Shown here: positions 33,936-47,200 of the stretch, piece by piece
Position numbering within the stretch: the stretch's first letter is position 1
Layout: each line of letters opens with the position of its first letter
Assembly: GCF_000276665.1 (NCBI RefSeq)
Contig: NW_004955463.1
Location: forward strand, 12,605,516-12,669,515
Direction: 5' to 3'
Source: Chinchilla lanigera
Lineage: Eukaryota; Chordata; Mammalia; Rodentia; Chinchillidae
DNA length: 64,000 bases
The notes under the pieces: model-generated
Seen by the model: the letters and a program-made list of their open reading frames with translations, nothing else
What the model was told of the DNA's origin: nothing
Database searches by the model: none
Translations under genes and position numbers: made by a program

Positions 33936-35324
33936 ACACTTCAATAGATAAGTGCCACTGGAGGCTGAATTTCTGGTTGGCTTGATTTCCAGGGCAAGAG
34001 TAAGTCCTGATACCAAATTAGCAAACATACATCTTTGGTAACGATGAGTGTAAAATAGATTGGGTGGCTCAACAGTGACAAGGAGGCATTATTGGAAAAA
34101 AATGTAAAACGTGGTGTGTACTATTTATGATTATTTTTGAATTACACTCACATACTCAAACCAGAATATTACTTATAGTTTTGTTGACAATGAGCTCAGT
34201 GCTATTAAAGAAGAAATCTTCTGGCCACCGGTGGGTTTTCCCATCAGTTTAAAAGCTGCCAGCTTCTAGTCTTATAGCACTACCGACAGCTCTAACTCAC
34301 ACACAAGTTACAGACCAACATTTCATTGTGTCCTTGATTTCTTTCTTTTCCCACAGACTAAGCAGGGTTATAAATAGTAGTTAGGCTCTCAGACAGGTAC
34401 ACAGAAGACTATTTAACAGATGGAAGTTAAATATATATGTGTTGATGAATGAATAAACAAATACTACCTCTATTCTATTGAAAACTCTATCCTTAAATCA
34501 AGGGTTCAGGTGATCTAAGAAAGAGAAGGTAAATATTTCCTATTTCTTTTCAGGAAGATGAAGTTAGACTTGTGCAAAATTTTATGATAAATGCATCTAT
34601 GCACTCCTGGGACCCCTTGCTTTCATTTTCCATTTCTTTACTATGATCACTCTACTTTGGATGAGCTCAGGAGAATTCTGCACATTTTATGTGTTGGTCA
34701 ATTATTTACTATTCTGTGCCTGTTTTCTCTTAAAATTTACTTCTCTGGTAAAACTGACTTTACTTAGAAAATAGAAAGAAAAGATTCAGGTACAACTATT
34801 TCATAGTATATAGTGGGTGACCAATAGCACCATAACAACCCTGAATCACTAATTCTTTTAGAAATGGTATATAAACTCACATGGATACTGAAAGGTGTCT
34901 AACCAGTGAAGCAGGACAGGCAGAAATTTCCAAGCAGTTTGTGATAGACCTGAACCAGGACAGGATACCATTGTTAATATAGCAAGATGTGCCTTGTTTC
35001 AGATGTTAATCTTTCCCTAGAGATCCCCCCTCTGGGTCTGTGTAAGTCAACTCTTACAGATCTAAAACTAAATCTAAACCCTTTATCACATGACCTCCCT
35101 TCCCCAATGTCTCAGGGACACCGGTGGATGAGATCATGTTCATTATCAACCTCATTTTCATAGTCTTCGTATCCTTTTAGAGCCACCACAGACCATGCAT
35201 ATTATTTTCTCTGTTTCTCACTGCTCAACCCAGCCTCAGTTCCTCAAAGGTCAGGTAGTCCACAATTGCAAGCACAAACCATAGCTCCCAAAGCAGACAT
35301 GGGCCCCAGATCCTCATCCTCTTT
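33936..35324 (+). other. Intron, no recognised repeat
   Basis: Unassigned sequence; no RNA gene or exon candidate with family similarity. Confidence 0.4.
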
Positions 35325-35460
35325 ATTCTTTAATCTTCAGTCTCTTTATCAGTGAAATTGAGATAATATTAGAATCTGAACAATTAAAACTTTGTGAGTA
35401 TTGCATTATAAGAGACAGATTAAGTTCTTCTGTAGTACCTTATACCTAGTCAAACACAGC
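35325..35460 (+). mobile_element. Probable MIR fragment, sense
   Basis: cttcagtctctttatcagtgaaattgagataat...attaaaactttgtgagtattg follows the MIR 3' core order. Strongly decayed. Confidence 0.4.
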
Positions 35461-35907
35461 AGGTGAAAATGGTCCATGTTGCTAAGGATGTTGGAGCATT
35501 CTTCATTCTCCCATCATTATCTTTCTGGGGCTTAGATTTCCAAGCTTTTGGAATCAGTCTCAGTCACATTTGTAGGAGGGGCTTATAGTTATAGTTCAAG
35601 ATGTCTTTGACTTCATTTGGTGTTTACCTCTCCCCAAAGCCTGTTGGCTGGTGGAACATGTGACCATGGGAGAGACTCCTGCTGGGCTGAGGCTTTGGCA
35701 CATGGCAGTCTTCCTGTGGCTTGCACTCTCCCTCAGAACATTTTGCAGGCAACTCCAGCTCCTTCCTTATCTATTCCTACATGGCTTCCAGAACCACTGA
35801 GGTGATGGCAGTGTAGTTTCCTGAGCAAAGTATGAGGACTGCTGGTTACAAGCCCTGCTGATCACAAGCATGTTTGTAAGTGGCGCACTGAGTGCAGGGA
35901 CATGGGG

Positions 35908-35912
<5 letters not shown>
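35461..35912 (+). other. Intron, nothing recognised
   Basis: Unassigned; relatively GC-rich towards the CT tract. Confidence 0.4.
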
Positions 35913-36006
<94 letters not shown>

Positions 36007-36034
36007 CCTCCTCTCTCTCTCCCCCCCTCCCTCT
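35913..36034. repeat. (CT)n homopyrimidine tract, about 120 bases
   Basis: Almost uninterrupted CT dinucleotides with a few TTT interruptions, ending cctcctctctctctcccccc. The serine/leucine and arginine/glutamate open frames over it on both strands are artefacts of the repeat. It ends in ctctag, which mimics a splice acceptor. Confidence 0.97.
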
Positions 36035-38109
36035 AGGATGGAGAAATCCTATGCTTCTGTTCTGCCACCCTACGCCCAACCCTACATAATTTATGCCAGG
36101 CGTGACTCTGAGGTATCCGTTCCTGTGACCTCTCACTTTTGTTCCCCTCCACTGCACAAGTGCTGTTCTGTCAGGAAAGGAAGCTAGCTGGTCCTTTCCT
36201 CCTTTTCACCTCTGCTCACACACACACTATGAAATCTGTGCCCCATGTGGTCCATCAAGAGAATCACCAGCCTTGGCCTTGGTGATGCCTGAAGACCAGA
36301 TCTGGGGTCCATCCATGGGCAGAAGGTCAGACATAAATCATCAAACATGATTCTTCTTCATTTTCCAACTCAGGTTTAAGATTTCTACAGAAATCAATCA
36401 TACCTGGTTATTTGAGCAGTTACTCTACCCCATTTTTTCATATTAAACATTTAAAACTACCTTTCTTCTCGATAAGCGTAGGCTTTTCTAATTATGCATC
36501 ACATGGCTGTGTCAAAGCATTCTTTGATTCTGTCACTCGTGTACTGACTGAGTGTGACTTTACTGTAGCTCAACGTTTCAAGGCCCCTTCTAGAAATCCA
36601 CAGCCATCTAGTTTCCATGGCACGGTCAGTGTGTCATCTTGTTTCCTTTGCCAAGAGTCCCCACAGTGCTTCTGCTTCTGGTCCTGTAGTGTCCTATCTG
36701 ACCTTCTAGGACCAATAGAGATATTTTCCTCCTTTGTGGCTGTTTTGGGTCCACTCGAATCACTCTCAGAAGTATGTGTCTGCCATGAAGTTTAATAAGT
36801 ATCTTCATCAAGTCTCAATATCTAGACCAAAGAAAACAGACAAAAATGTGTCCATATGTAGATATAAGGATAGAATAGTGCCAGGTAAAGATTTAAACAT
36901 ATACCTGTAGAGATGATATTTTTAATCACAATGGGCCTGAGTTCCAAAGGCAGTTGAGTTTGGGTGACAGAGAATGAATGAATAAAAATTGGGAAAGAAT
37001 AAGATGTTTTCTTTTAAAATGTGTAACCACTTTTCGTATTCTTATTTTGTATAGGCAGGCGAAAAGATTTCTGAGAAGCAAAGTGTCACAACCCATGCAA
37101 AATACACAGCAGTAATCCATTGAACATATATAGAGTTAATTCTTCCGACTAACAAATAATATTTTATTATTGTTGCTTGAAAAAGCAAAGAAAATAGGTT
37201 CAGGTTTCATATAAGAATCAGAGCTTTACAGCAGAAAATACAGTATATTTATTCAATTACTCTTCTTTCCCCCACCCATCCAGCTTAGCAAGCTGCAACA
37301 AAGGAGGGAGAAAAGCACTTCTTAAACCTCTCTGCAAACCTGTGGACAGGTCTTAAGAAAAATGGATTCAAATTCTCCTAGGAAATTTGAGTATGGAAAT
37401 TTCCATCGATTTGGCTGGGTAGTAAGATGAGGAAGCAGCCCTCACAACACGGGAATGAAAATTACAGGGGGGTGACTGATCGTTTGCTGAGTGTACAGAT
37501 TTATTTGCACGAAGTGTCAGTATTTGCATGCTTTTGCTCTTCATCTCAGCTACAGTCTCTAAAAGGAAGCGATGGGAGCTTGTCTGGTAGGTCACAAAGG
37601 AGGCCAGCTTGGTAAGACAAGGTAAAGGATATGGAGAGCTTAGTCACTATTTCTAAGTAAAATCTTCTCAAGGACTAGAAACATGATGTGCATAGTTTCT
37701 AGGAGGAAAAAAATGTGAAGTAGATAAATATCTTGGACTTTTTGTTTTGTGTTTTTGCCTCTGTGTGATACTGCACCACCATCTTCCTCAGAGGTTCGGT
37801 CCCCACTTATTTCATTTCTCTGTCAGCATCTACTACTGGAACATTCATATAGCATCATAACTCTTTTAAAGCCAACTAGCTTTCTTTATAGATCAAGGAC
37901 TTCAGCTAAGGAATGAAGCATTAAGTGAGGAATTTTAGGTATCAAGCAGAGGGGAGACAGAATTTTTGGTGATATCCAGGAAGGACCTCCTATGTAAATC
38001 TAGACCAACTCCTCTGTAAGGCCCACTATATGCCATGATGTGTTGGCTCTTAGGGTTCAGAGAGAGCACTAAAGGAAAAAGCCATCAAGCCCTATTGCTG
38101 TGCCGAAAG
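36035..38109 (+). other. Intron, no recognised repeat
   Basis: Unassigned. Open frames at 36412-36795 (+) and others have no similarity I recognise. Confidence 0.4.
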
Positions 38110-38320
38110 TCCCAGAAGTGGGTCAGGTGGGGTCCGTTCTCAGCTCTGTGATTTTCATGCAATCTTACCATGGCCATTACTGTTGTGTGGTTCAGATTCC
38201 TTCACTGTAAAGTAAATAATGTCAACTTCATAGGGCCAGTGAAGAGGGTGAATGTAAGACTTTTAGTGATGTTCCTAGCATAGAATAAGCACTCCACAAA
38301 TGTTAACGGTTATCTTTACC
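38110..38320 (+). mobile_element. MIR SINE, sense
   Basis: ggttcagattccttcactgtaaagtaaataatgtcaacttcatagggcc, then ttcctagcatagaataagcactccacaaatgttaacggtta: the canonical MIR 3' half. Confidence 0.75.
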
Positions 38321-39927
38321 TAGACTACAAGATTGTCCCACAAAATAATTGAACTCATGGTCTTGCGGAATCACTGCAAAGCAACTTTCTGCTGAAATAG
38401 TATGAATATTCTGTATTTATGCTAACACCAATGGTATGAACAGGAGAGACAGATAACTTAGAGGTATATGTCTTTTTCAATTTAAGTCAGAGAGGTGGCA
38501 AACAGCAGCAGAAGTCACCAGTTATAGCAAGAGGGGAGGACCCAGTTCCAGTGTCTCCAAAAAACAGCATGGTGTTTGCCTACTTAGAATGATTTTTTTT
38601 TTCTTAACCCTTTCTTGATGCATGAGAATTTAAGAATTCCCAGCATACACAGGGCTCATTCTTGGCTCCTAAAGACCATGCTGGCTTTAAAGTGGAAGTC
38701 AAGGGCAGAGCCATTACTGTCCACCTCACCTCAGCTGCTTACCCGATATACTAATGGCTTTCATACAATTATTTACAAATTTTTAAAATATAAATTTACC
38801 AAAAACAGGCCAGTTTTGAGACTATAACCATCCCCATATATTTGGGAAACTCTTCCTTGCCAAAGAAATGCTCAGAAAATAACACTGTGAACACACTCTT
38901 CTCCCATTTCCTTTTGCCTCCCTGCCCCTATCCTGTTCTTCAGCTGGCTGAGGCCAGAAGAAGGCAGGCACAACTTCCGGGTTGCTTTGCAGCCTCATCT
39001 TCAGCACATGCGCAGTGATCAAGACAATAAAATGTTGTTCATTGCCTCTACCCATAACCAATTAGGTCAGCTGTAAATATTGGAATTGCTTAGCAAACAT
39101 GCTGGAAGATTGTGCTGACTTGTTAATATAAGTGAAAATGTAATTAGATTTATAACACTTTTTTGTCCAAACGATAATTTACAACGACAGAAGGAGAAAA
39201 AAAATCTCTTGCAACCTGCTGAAATATCATTATTAAAATGCACACGAAAAGTCAATTATGCCAGAGGGAGGTTTTTAAGAGAAGTGAGTTTTCATACCCT
39301 GGGATTACACCACAGGGATTACATATTTCTTATTTATTTATTTTTTTCCCTGAGATCTTTGCTGCTGCCAAATGAAAAGGAACAGATATTTTACTTATTT
39401 CCCTCTGAAATATTGCTCCAGATAGTGCTAAGAAGTAAACTAAATCACCTCGCTCCCTGGAAACTCACTTTGTTCTCTTCAAATCCCCAGGAAAAGCCAA
39501 GTTGTCACCATTCTTTTTTATTTACAAGCCTGTCTCTCTTTAAGCAACAGTCATATTCCTTAAAATATTGGAAATCAGATATTTTTTTCTAAATGCTCTT
39601 CTGTTCTACCCTCTCTGGGAGGAGATTATCACGTAGAAGTCTGAGGGGTGGTCCTTGTGTAAAGACCAGCAGTAGCCCTTCATTTTCACTGTAAAACCTG
39701 GGACTTCCTCCACACCCAGATGGTAGTTGGAGCACAGCTCAGCCTCAGTCAAGGAGGGCAGAGAATGAACAAGACACCCGTGTGGCTAGAGGCACAGGTC
39801 CCACAAGGGCCTTACCAGGGTGCTCGGTGCCTATGCTCCCAGGGTGCAGGAGCCTCCGTGTGCTTGGTAAGGAGCCGCATTTCCTCCTATTGCACCTCTT
39901 ATTGCAATTCCAGTCATGGGCTGTGCC
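38321..39927 (+). other. Intron, mostly unassigned
   Basis: No repeat recognised. 39065-39290 has the even, repeat-free AT-rich texture with ctaatta/taatta-like words often seen in conserved non-coding DNA; this is impression only. Confidence 0.35.
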
Positions 39928-39998
39928 AAGAATTGGATTCTGGATCTTGAGCGCGCTACGCAAGTACTTGACCACTGAGTTACATCCACAGGTCTCCC
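39928..39998 (-). mobile_element. Old ID-like SINE fragment, antisense
   Basis: gaattggattctggatcttgagcgcgctacgcaagtacttgaccactgagttacatccac is a reversed ID body, diverged. Confidence 0.6.
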
Positions 39999-39999
39999 A

Positions 40000-40569
40000 G
40001 TTCCAATCTAGCCCAGCCAGGTTGTAGTCTGTACTTTCTGGCTTCTTTCTAATGAATGCAGGTATTACTATATCCCTCATCTGTGTTTAAGATACCACAC
40101 AGGGGGAAAAGTAACTGAAAAATAAACCCTAAAGCAGTTTACAGGTTTGAAAGAATCTGCCATTTTCTGTCTCAAACATCCCCTAAAAAGTTCAGTATGG
40201 GTAAAGGATGGAAATGTATGATATATATTTGTAGATAAACTATAGCTTGGGAGAAGATTTTTGGTGTGGGCATGTAAGAAACAGCAAAATTAATCATATA
40301 TATACATCCGTATGATTCACTTTGTGTATCTAAACTTCCTATTTAACAATATATACTTCAGGTATAACAGTGCATACATGCATTACTGATGTCCTAAGAT
40401 ATGGGAAATACCACAGGAGTCAAAAAAGGGGAGTTGGTTTGGATTCAAAATAGTGCCTTAATCTAATCTTGTAATTGAAAATACTGTAAATGGTCTTCCA
40501 ACAGAAGAACCTTCACTTTTTGTTTATCAGTTAAATGTCATTATTATTATTATTACTTTTATATGTACA
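40000..40569 (+). other. Intron, nothing recognised
   Basis: Unassigned; a short (TTA)n at about 40539-40555. Confidence 0.4.
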
Positions 40570-40626
40570 TTTTATTCTGAAGAAAGAATTTTTATTCTGA
40601 AGAACTACTTTTATTCTGAAGAAGAA
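40570..40626. repeat. Three tandem copies of an ~19-21-bp unit
   Basis: ttttattctgaagaa occurs three times in direct order separated by agaat / ctac / gaat. A small minisatellite-like array next to an ID fragment. Confidence 0.8.
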
Positions 40627-40637
40627 TTTCCTGCTTA

Positions 40638-40721
40638 AGGTTTAGAGTGTAGCTCAGTGGTGGAGTGCTTCTTTAGCAAGTATGAGGCCCCAGCTTTCAT
40701 CTCCAGCACTGCAAAAAATAT
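40638..40721 (+). mobile_element. Old ID-like SINE, sense
   Basis: gtttagagtgtagctcagtggtggagtgcttctttagcaag ... tcatctccagcactgcaaaaaa: diverged ID body. Confidence 0.75.
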
Positions 40722-40724
40722 AGC

Positions 40725-41036
40725 TCATAAAGTAATATTTTATGAAACATATTTTCATACAGAGTAGCTAAATGTGTTCAACTGAAACATTCTGTTTGAC
40801 TTTACAGTCAGGCAAGCCTGGTGCCCGAGTTTCACACTGTCTGAGAGTAAAGTTGAATATTCTGGAATCTTCCTAAATATCCTTTGTTTCAGCTTTTTCA
40901 CAGACTAGATATTCAACTGCCAGGGCTAAGGAGAAATTGTCTTCTGTCTTAGACTTCTGCTTTAATCTTTTGAGAATCACTTTTATGGACCCATTTGGAA
41001 ATTAGTCTTAACGGAGTGAGAGATGGTTCAGAGGTA
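40725..41036 (+). other. Intron, nothing recognised
   Basis: Unassigned. Confidence 0.4.
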
Positions 41037-41038
41037 AA

Positions 41039-41076
<38 letters not shown>
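41037..41076. repeat. (TAA)n microsatellite
   Basis: Uninterrupted TAA units; the poly-leucine open frame on the minus strand is an artefact. Confidence 0.97.
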
Positions 41077-41080
<4 letters not shown>

Positions 41081-41783
41081 ACCAATAGACAACAGGAAAA
41101 GTTTTTTGTGCGTGGTCTTTCAACAGTAATTCTTAGCATCTCCTGGCCCACAGCAACCCAGACCCTACCCAGAGGGATGGGAGGTCTCAGTAGACGTACA
41201 TACACATACCTGTACACACACATCAGTGAACCCAGGGAAGTGAGGCGCTTTAGTGGAGCTTTAGGTGCTTTAGGAAGTGAGGCACTCTAGATAGATTCTA
41301 TTGTTTTCCCTTTTTTACAGCTAATTTATAAAGCTTTAGTTGATTATATTTAAAAAGAGAACAGAAAGGGACCATCCTGGATGACTCTTCCATTCACTTA
41401 TTTTTGAAAGTTAAAGACCTATTTTGGAAAGCTCCAAGTCTTTAAAGTTATTTGGGATCAGGAAGGAAAACTAAGGAGAAACCTGTGTTTATAATCCAAA
41501 TAGAGAGACCACCTCTGTCTCCCCTGATTGCATCCCTCCTTCCATGGGATATCAAGGTCTCCCTACCAAGAGTCCTCTTCTTTCTTGGAGCAGGAAAGGC
41601 AGGGTAAGGAAAATGGTTCCTAATAAAGCACTCTATTACCACGTTCTCATGTCCACCTCCAGATATGAGGAAAGGCCCACGTTTTCTTCCTCCTCCTCTT
41701 TATTCCCTTCCACTCTCCCTCACTGTACTGTTACAGCCACTAAATCTGGTTACAGGAGTTTTTCCAAGCCAAGAAATAATATA
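41077..41783 (+). other. Intron, nothing recognised
   Basis: Unassigned. Confidence 0.4.
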
Positions 41784-41892
41784 AGCCTGGTGTGGTGGCA
41801 CAAGCCTATAACCCCAGCACTTGGAAGGCTGAGGCAAGAGAATTTGAGGTCAGCCTGGGCTACGTAGTGAGACCCTGTCTGTCAAAACATGA
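41784..41892 (+). mobile_element. B1-like SINE, sense
   Basis: agcctggtgtggtggcacaa ... accccagcacttggaaggctgaggcaagag ... gtcagcctgggctacgtagtgagaccctgtctg: single 7SL-derived monomer. Confidence 0.9.
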
Positions 41893-41897
41893 GAGAC

Positions 41898-41928
<31 letters not shown>

Positions 41929-41935
41929 GAGAAAG
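41893..41935. repeat. (AGAC)n simple repeat
   Basis: Tetranucleotide tract that grew from the tail of the preceding SINE. Confidence 0.9.
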
Positions 41936-41939
41936 AATA

Positions 41940-42293
41940 GAGAAGGAATAAAACAGTCATTCCCAAGGAGGGAGGCTGGGCATGTAGGTATGGATGTATG
42001 CATTTCAGGAGACAGAATGCTTCTTCAGACTGTATCTCAATTCTTGCTGTAATTCAATCCATAACTGGCTCATTTTCCTTTTGGGAACATGGTACACAGG
42101 CAGGAAAAGGCTGACAGGACTAGGAAGTAGAAAGGATACGAGGAAGGCGGAAAAGAAATGGAAAAGAAGGAAAAGTAACAGATGCAAACCAACTTTCTTT
42201 GTAACAAGTTAGGGGATAAAATAATAAAATTAAACTTTAGTCAAGTTGTTAATTCCTATCTTATATACTTGAAAACACATGCTAAAGTGGGAA
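41940..42293 (+). other. Intron, nothing recognised
   Basis: Unassigned. Confidence 0.4.
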
Positions 42294-42304
42294 ACACACG
42301 CACA

Positions 42305-42335
<31 letters not shown>
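42294..42335. repeat. (CA)n microsatellite
   Basis: CA units with cgcacgcg interruptions at the start. Confidence 0.95.
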
Positions 42336-44128
42336 CGTGGCAAACAAAACAATAAAACAACAGTGACCAGTGTTTCTTGTATTTATCCCTAAGAATAGCT
42401 TTACTCTCTCTATTGTTTCCATCTTTAACTCTAATCCCAAACCAAGATACCATCTCCTCTTCCAAGACATCTCTATTTCCTAAGGCATTTCATTCCCAAC
42501 CTGGTCTTCCCACATCCACTCTTGTCCCTTTTTATCTGTCCCTGTATTACAGTTAGAAAAGAAATGACATGAAAAGCTGGCAGTACTGCTTTCCTTCCAT
42601 TGTTTTAAAAGTGCCTTCACGAATGAGGTCAAATCTTTAACAGTGCCCTTTCTCCTTATGGCCTCTGCCTCTCACAGAAGTCCTCCGACCCCAAATGACC
42701 CCATATCCTCTCACTTCTCCACATTGACACTATTGTCTTTTCCTACGTCCAGCCTGTATGTGAACCCAGAATGTGTTTCACCTCCCCTGCTTGCCCAGTG
42801 TTCCGGTTCAGATCTAGAATGTCCCTCAGAGCCTCGTGTGATCCTCATGGATCATGGGGACACCACACTCAAGAGTGATCCGGCCGTTGTTGAGTTCAAC
42901 AGCTGAATGTGCAGGAGGAGGAAGGGCCTGGTAGGAGGTGGCCCCTGGGGGCCTGACTGGAAGGGTGCATGCTTGTCCCTGCCCCTCCCTTCTCTCTGCT
43001 TCCTGGCTGTCAGCGGATGAGCACCTGTCCCTTGCCATGCCCTCCTGTAAGTTATTATGAGTGTCAGGTGTTCTGTCCCATGATGGAAAAGTGACTAAAC
43101 ACTAGTACATAAATTCTAACTATATCCTAAAATTATTCCCAAACTCAGCTCTAAAACTGTGTATTACCAAGACACAAAAAGCATTGCATTTAGGAATATC
43201 CAAAACAATTCCAGCTGTCATTATAAGAACTCAACTCCTTTGGAGCAATATATATCTCAGGGTTTTTGAAAAGCAAATTTGGAGATTAAATATACACAGT
43301 TTAACCAACCGATGCCAAATCAGTTGCCAGTACAACATACTTTTCTAAAATGAAGACAAAAAAATTCTGATATGAAATCACAGGTCAGAAAACCTATAAG
43401 GAAAACCAGAACCAGGAACTGGAAATCTAGATGTCCCAGTGTAGACTGTCTTGCACAGCCCTGGGGCCTCTTTGCTCTTGTATTGGCTTTACCTCTACAC
43501 TGAGGTTTGTTTTACCCCTGTGTAGTGAGAGATGGCTCCACAGACCTAAAGTCATAACTAAAGTCATGGCTTAGCTCATGCTAGGCTTCCCAGCATCCAG
43601 GTTTTTCCTTACAGAAAAAGAATATCAGATTGGTCAGCAGGAATCAGGTTTTCCTAACTTGTGCAATCATCTGCAGACAGTATAGTCCGTGAAAATACAC
43701 TTGATATTGGGGTGGGAGAATGTGACAGTTCTCGGAGAAGAACTGCAAATAGGGACTTGAGAGACGCCCCAAATGATCCATTCCAAATAAATACAAGAAC
43801 CATATTCATAAGAAATGAGTACTTTGAAACATTAGCATCTCACACAGGACATGTATATATAAATGTGCATATTGTGTGACTATGAGGTACACATGGTGGT
43901 TTAGTGGACGCCCATGGTGCTCATTAAACAGCAATTGTAATCTCAAGAAGCATATGTCTAATATGTAAGAAAAGTAAGCCATCAATTAATTGTATAATAA
44001 ATGTAATAAATCAATGCATCTAATATTTGGTGAGGTCTTTTGCTGTGTATTATGTATTCATGGACACATAAATTGGTGTTATGCGGAGGGATGAGTCAAG
44101 TATCAGGCTGAGAGCAGAAAACTACAGA
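42336..44128 (+). other. Intron, no recognised repeat
   Basis: Unassigned, relatively GC-rich at 42650-43050. The open frame 43661-43879 follows an acceptor-like ctgcag but resembles no Slo3 exon. Confidence 0.35.
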
Positions 44129-44130
44129 AA

Positions 44131-44288
44131 TTTTCTTTTTCTTGTGTTTCTGAGACAGGGTCTCACGATGCAGTTCAGGCTGTTCTTGAGCTCACTTTGT
44201 AGCCCAGGCTGTCCTTGAATTCAAAATGATCCTCCTGCCTCAGCCTCCTGAATGCTGGGATTACAGGTGTGCACAACCCCACCCAGCT
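44131..44288 (-). mobile_element. B1-like SINE, antisense
   Basis: Reversed 7SL-derived body with the internal duplicated segment (gttcaggctgttcttgagctca / gcccaggctgtccttgaattca), ending ctgggattacaggtgtgcac. Flanks share gaaaact, a possible TSD. Confidence 0.88.
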
Positions 44289-44289
44289 G

Positions 44290-47200
44290 AAAACTGGTGA
44301 AATTAACAAGGAACACTTCCTGAAGGAGGCAGATCTTGAGCTGCCTTTGAAATGCCAGATGCTACAACAGCTGTAGTGCTGAGTTCTGCTGGAATAAGAG
44401 GGGGAAAAAAAACTAATATAAAGGGAAGCAAGCCTGATTGAAAGGAAATGCAGACTGGCTGTCCCTCAGATGAAATTTACCTGGTAACGGGTAAATCATC
44501 AGGACATCACTCAGGTCTCTCTTTCTCTCGGTCTTGTAGAAGCCCCACTGAGAGTGGGCACTGTAAAGATTGGTTTATAGCTTGGGTGTTTGTTATATTT
44601 TAATAAGGTTTGGAAACTTAGATGTTATTCAGCTCAGCAGCCAATCAAGTACTTGTGTAAAAGCAAGGCAAATATAACAATAAATGCTAAGCACTCCAGT
44701 GTTCAGTGACTTTGGCAGGATGTGCTGCAGGCTTTATGAATGTGTGCGAGTGAATATACATACAGAAGCTTGGGAAAAGGTCATTGGTATTTTTGGAGCA
44801 ATAAATCAAGTATGGAAAGATTTGCATTCTAGCTGTATAACACAGAGGACTGGATTAGGGGAGAGAATACTTTGAAGTAATATTTCTCTGCTGACTTGTT
44901 TTATTAGCTTCCTTTAAACATGTTACATTATTGCTTATAGAATTTCATTTACTCAGATTGGCAGCTTGATAAATACGTCTATTGGCGATGATTTGGATTG
45001 CTCTGGGCATTAATATTATTAAAACCTGTCACAAGGAAATGTCTGAAAGATGACTTACTGTAAAGACTGCAGCATGAAATAAATCATCCAGCGGTATTTG
45101 TTACCATTTATGGCCTCTTGGAGCTGAGTCAATCCCTTTTTATGTTGCATTATTTTTCAAGTTTTTATAGCTTTACATTATATATTGCTGTCAGAAATGA
45201 ACAGATGGGGTGTCGAACATGAGCTTTCTGAATAATTCCCACCCTCTAGTTATTGGTATCAAGGACAAGTGCAAAATTGTGTGCTCTCGAGCAAAAAGGA
45301 GAGAGAAACAAGAGGAAGCTGCTGTTGAGGAAAGGGATCCCCTTTGTCAGGTGGTCGAGGCCAATTTCACCAGCTGGTTGGAATCCCTTGCTGGCAAACA
45401 CCCTGTTTGGGTTGCAAGCAAGAGCTGAGGTGGTACCTTTGACTTCGCTGAGCTAACAAATGCAGCTTTTGAATACATTTTCTCTGAGTGCCTCTTGCAG
45501 AAACCTTTACCTTTGGAGGTAAACGTGTCATATTGTTCTTTTTCCAAAAAAACTGAGATTAAAAAAAAAAAAAAACAGGAAAAATGAGTAAGACAAGAAG
45601 AAACAAAAAATGGATTAATCTTTGGTGATAAATGTGTAAGCATCTTTGTGGGGTGGAGCAGAGGACTCTGGTAGAAGAGGAACTGTTTCCCTAGGTTTTG
45701 GAGAACAGTGCAAAGGGAAGACAGGCAACCTTACAGAAGGAGCAGAGTCCTTCTGGGCCTCCTATACACTGAGAACTGTGTACCCTTGAGAGTTTTGAGG
45801 TGCCCTGTCGACTGGGCAGCACAGCTGAGTTGTTGACTCAGGAGTCCCTCAGCAGAGTCCTGAGGTTTTGTCACAGTTTAAGAAGGAGAGAAAACTCACC
45901 CACAAGATGAATCCAGCCGCCTTGTTAGGAGGAGAGGGGAGGTGTGTGTGTGAACTCTCCTCACTTATCACCTCAGCTGGCTGCCACTTTCACTCTAGCA
46001 GCACTGCGAGGTGCCTGCATAGAGCAGAGGGATGAACAATAGACACACAGTCTCGGTGTGGAAAGTTCAAATCCGTTGCGTCCTTTCTTGGAACCTTTAG
46101 TGAGTCACTTCATTTCTCCTTATCATAAAATGTGGCTAAGAATTCATTTTTCTTATTTACCTCATGGTGTTGCTGTGAAAAGTCAAATCACGGCACACAA
46201 GAAACACACAGAAACACATAGAAACACAAACCCTAAAAATGGCCCCAACATTTGTCAAAGATGAGTATCTGAGCCACATGTTACAGCTGGATTCTTTTCT
46301 CTCCTCCTGTGTAGCTGTGTGTGCTCTATCAGTTTTATCTGTTTCTACTATTCCTCTCCTCACCCTTGCACCCCCAGATGCCGAGCCTTTACTGAAGAAG
46401 TGATTTGTAGACACTGTTCTCAGCAACTCTCTGCTACAATACCAGATCTATCCTCTCTGACTGCATCTCTGACCCCTTTGTCCTGATTGCTGCTTCTTTG
46501 ATGTCATCACCAAGAGGACCTTCCATCTGAGTTTGTCTGATACACTTGTGTGACGCTTCCACCTGGTTGCACCTTCAGAAACGTGGATAATCCCCAGTTA
46601 CATCTGAAACGGACAGGGCTCCAGAGGATTGCTTCATTCTTCACAGAGTTCGCAGCCTTGTACCTTACCTTTGATCTCCTCGTCTAGTGAAACAAAGTTG
46701 TCTATCCCTAACACAGGAAGAGTGTACTAAAAGGTGGATTTCATGGAGTGGATGAGTCGGTAAAAGCAATAAATTAGTCATGTATGCAGAACTGCCAGTG
46801 GGAAATGCTTCTCCCCACTTCTCTAGCTCTTTGTACATTGTCCCTCTAAAGAGACATTTGCGTAAGTTCCCACTCACCCAAATTTGCACTGCTGAGCTCC
46901 ATAAGCTGATACCACAATTTTTAACTTTTAAACATCACACATCTACAAAAAATGCATTTCTCTTCTCTTTTGTATCCACCACCCTCCCCACCCTCCCTTC
47001 TTTTATTACTTCATTGTCTCTTAAATTTTATTTACTTTTGCTTCCCTAGACTATATTGAAGGAGTCATTCAAATTCTTGGTCTCTTTTGAGTAAGCATCA
47101 GGATTTCTGTATTTCCACATAGCAGATCTGTTATCACATCTCATCCAGCTAAACAATCCAAGCACAAGCTCTTCTGTCTCCTAGGCACATAGTGTGGACC

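Noticed and set aside
36035..36186. Candidate alternative last exon of KCNU1 after the CT tract
   Set aside because: The acceptor is a by-product of the CT repeat, the peptide has no family similarity, and no nearby polyadenylation signal follows; kept only as a cryptic-splicing idea.
35846..36187. Arg/Glu-rich and Ser/Leu-rich open frames on both strands
   Set aside because: They translate a CT/GA dinucleotide tract and are not genes.
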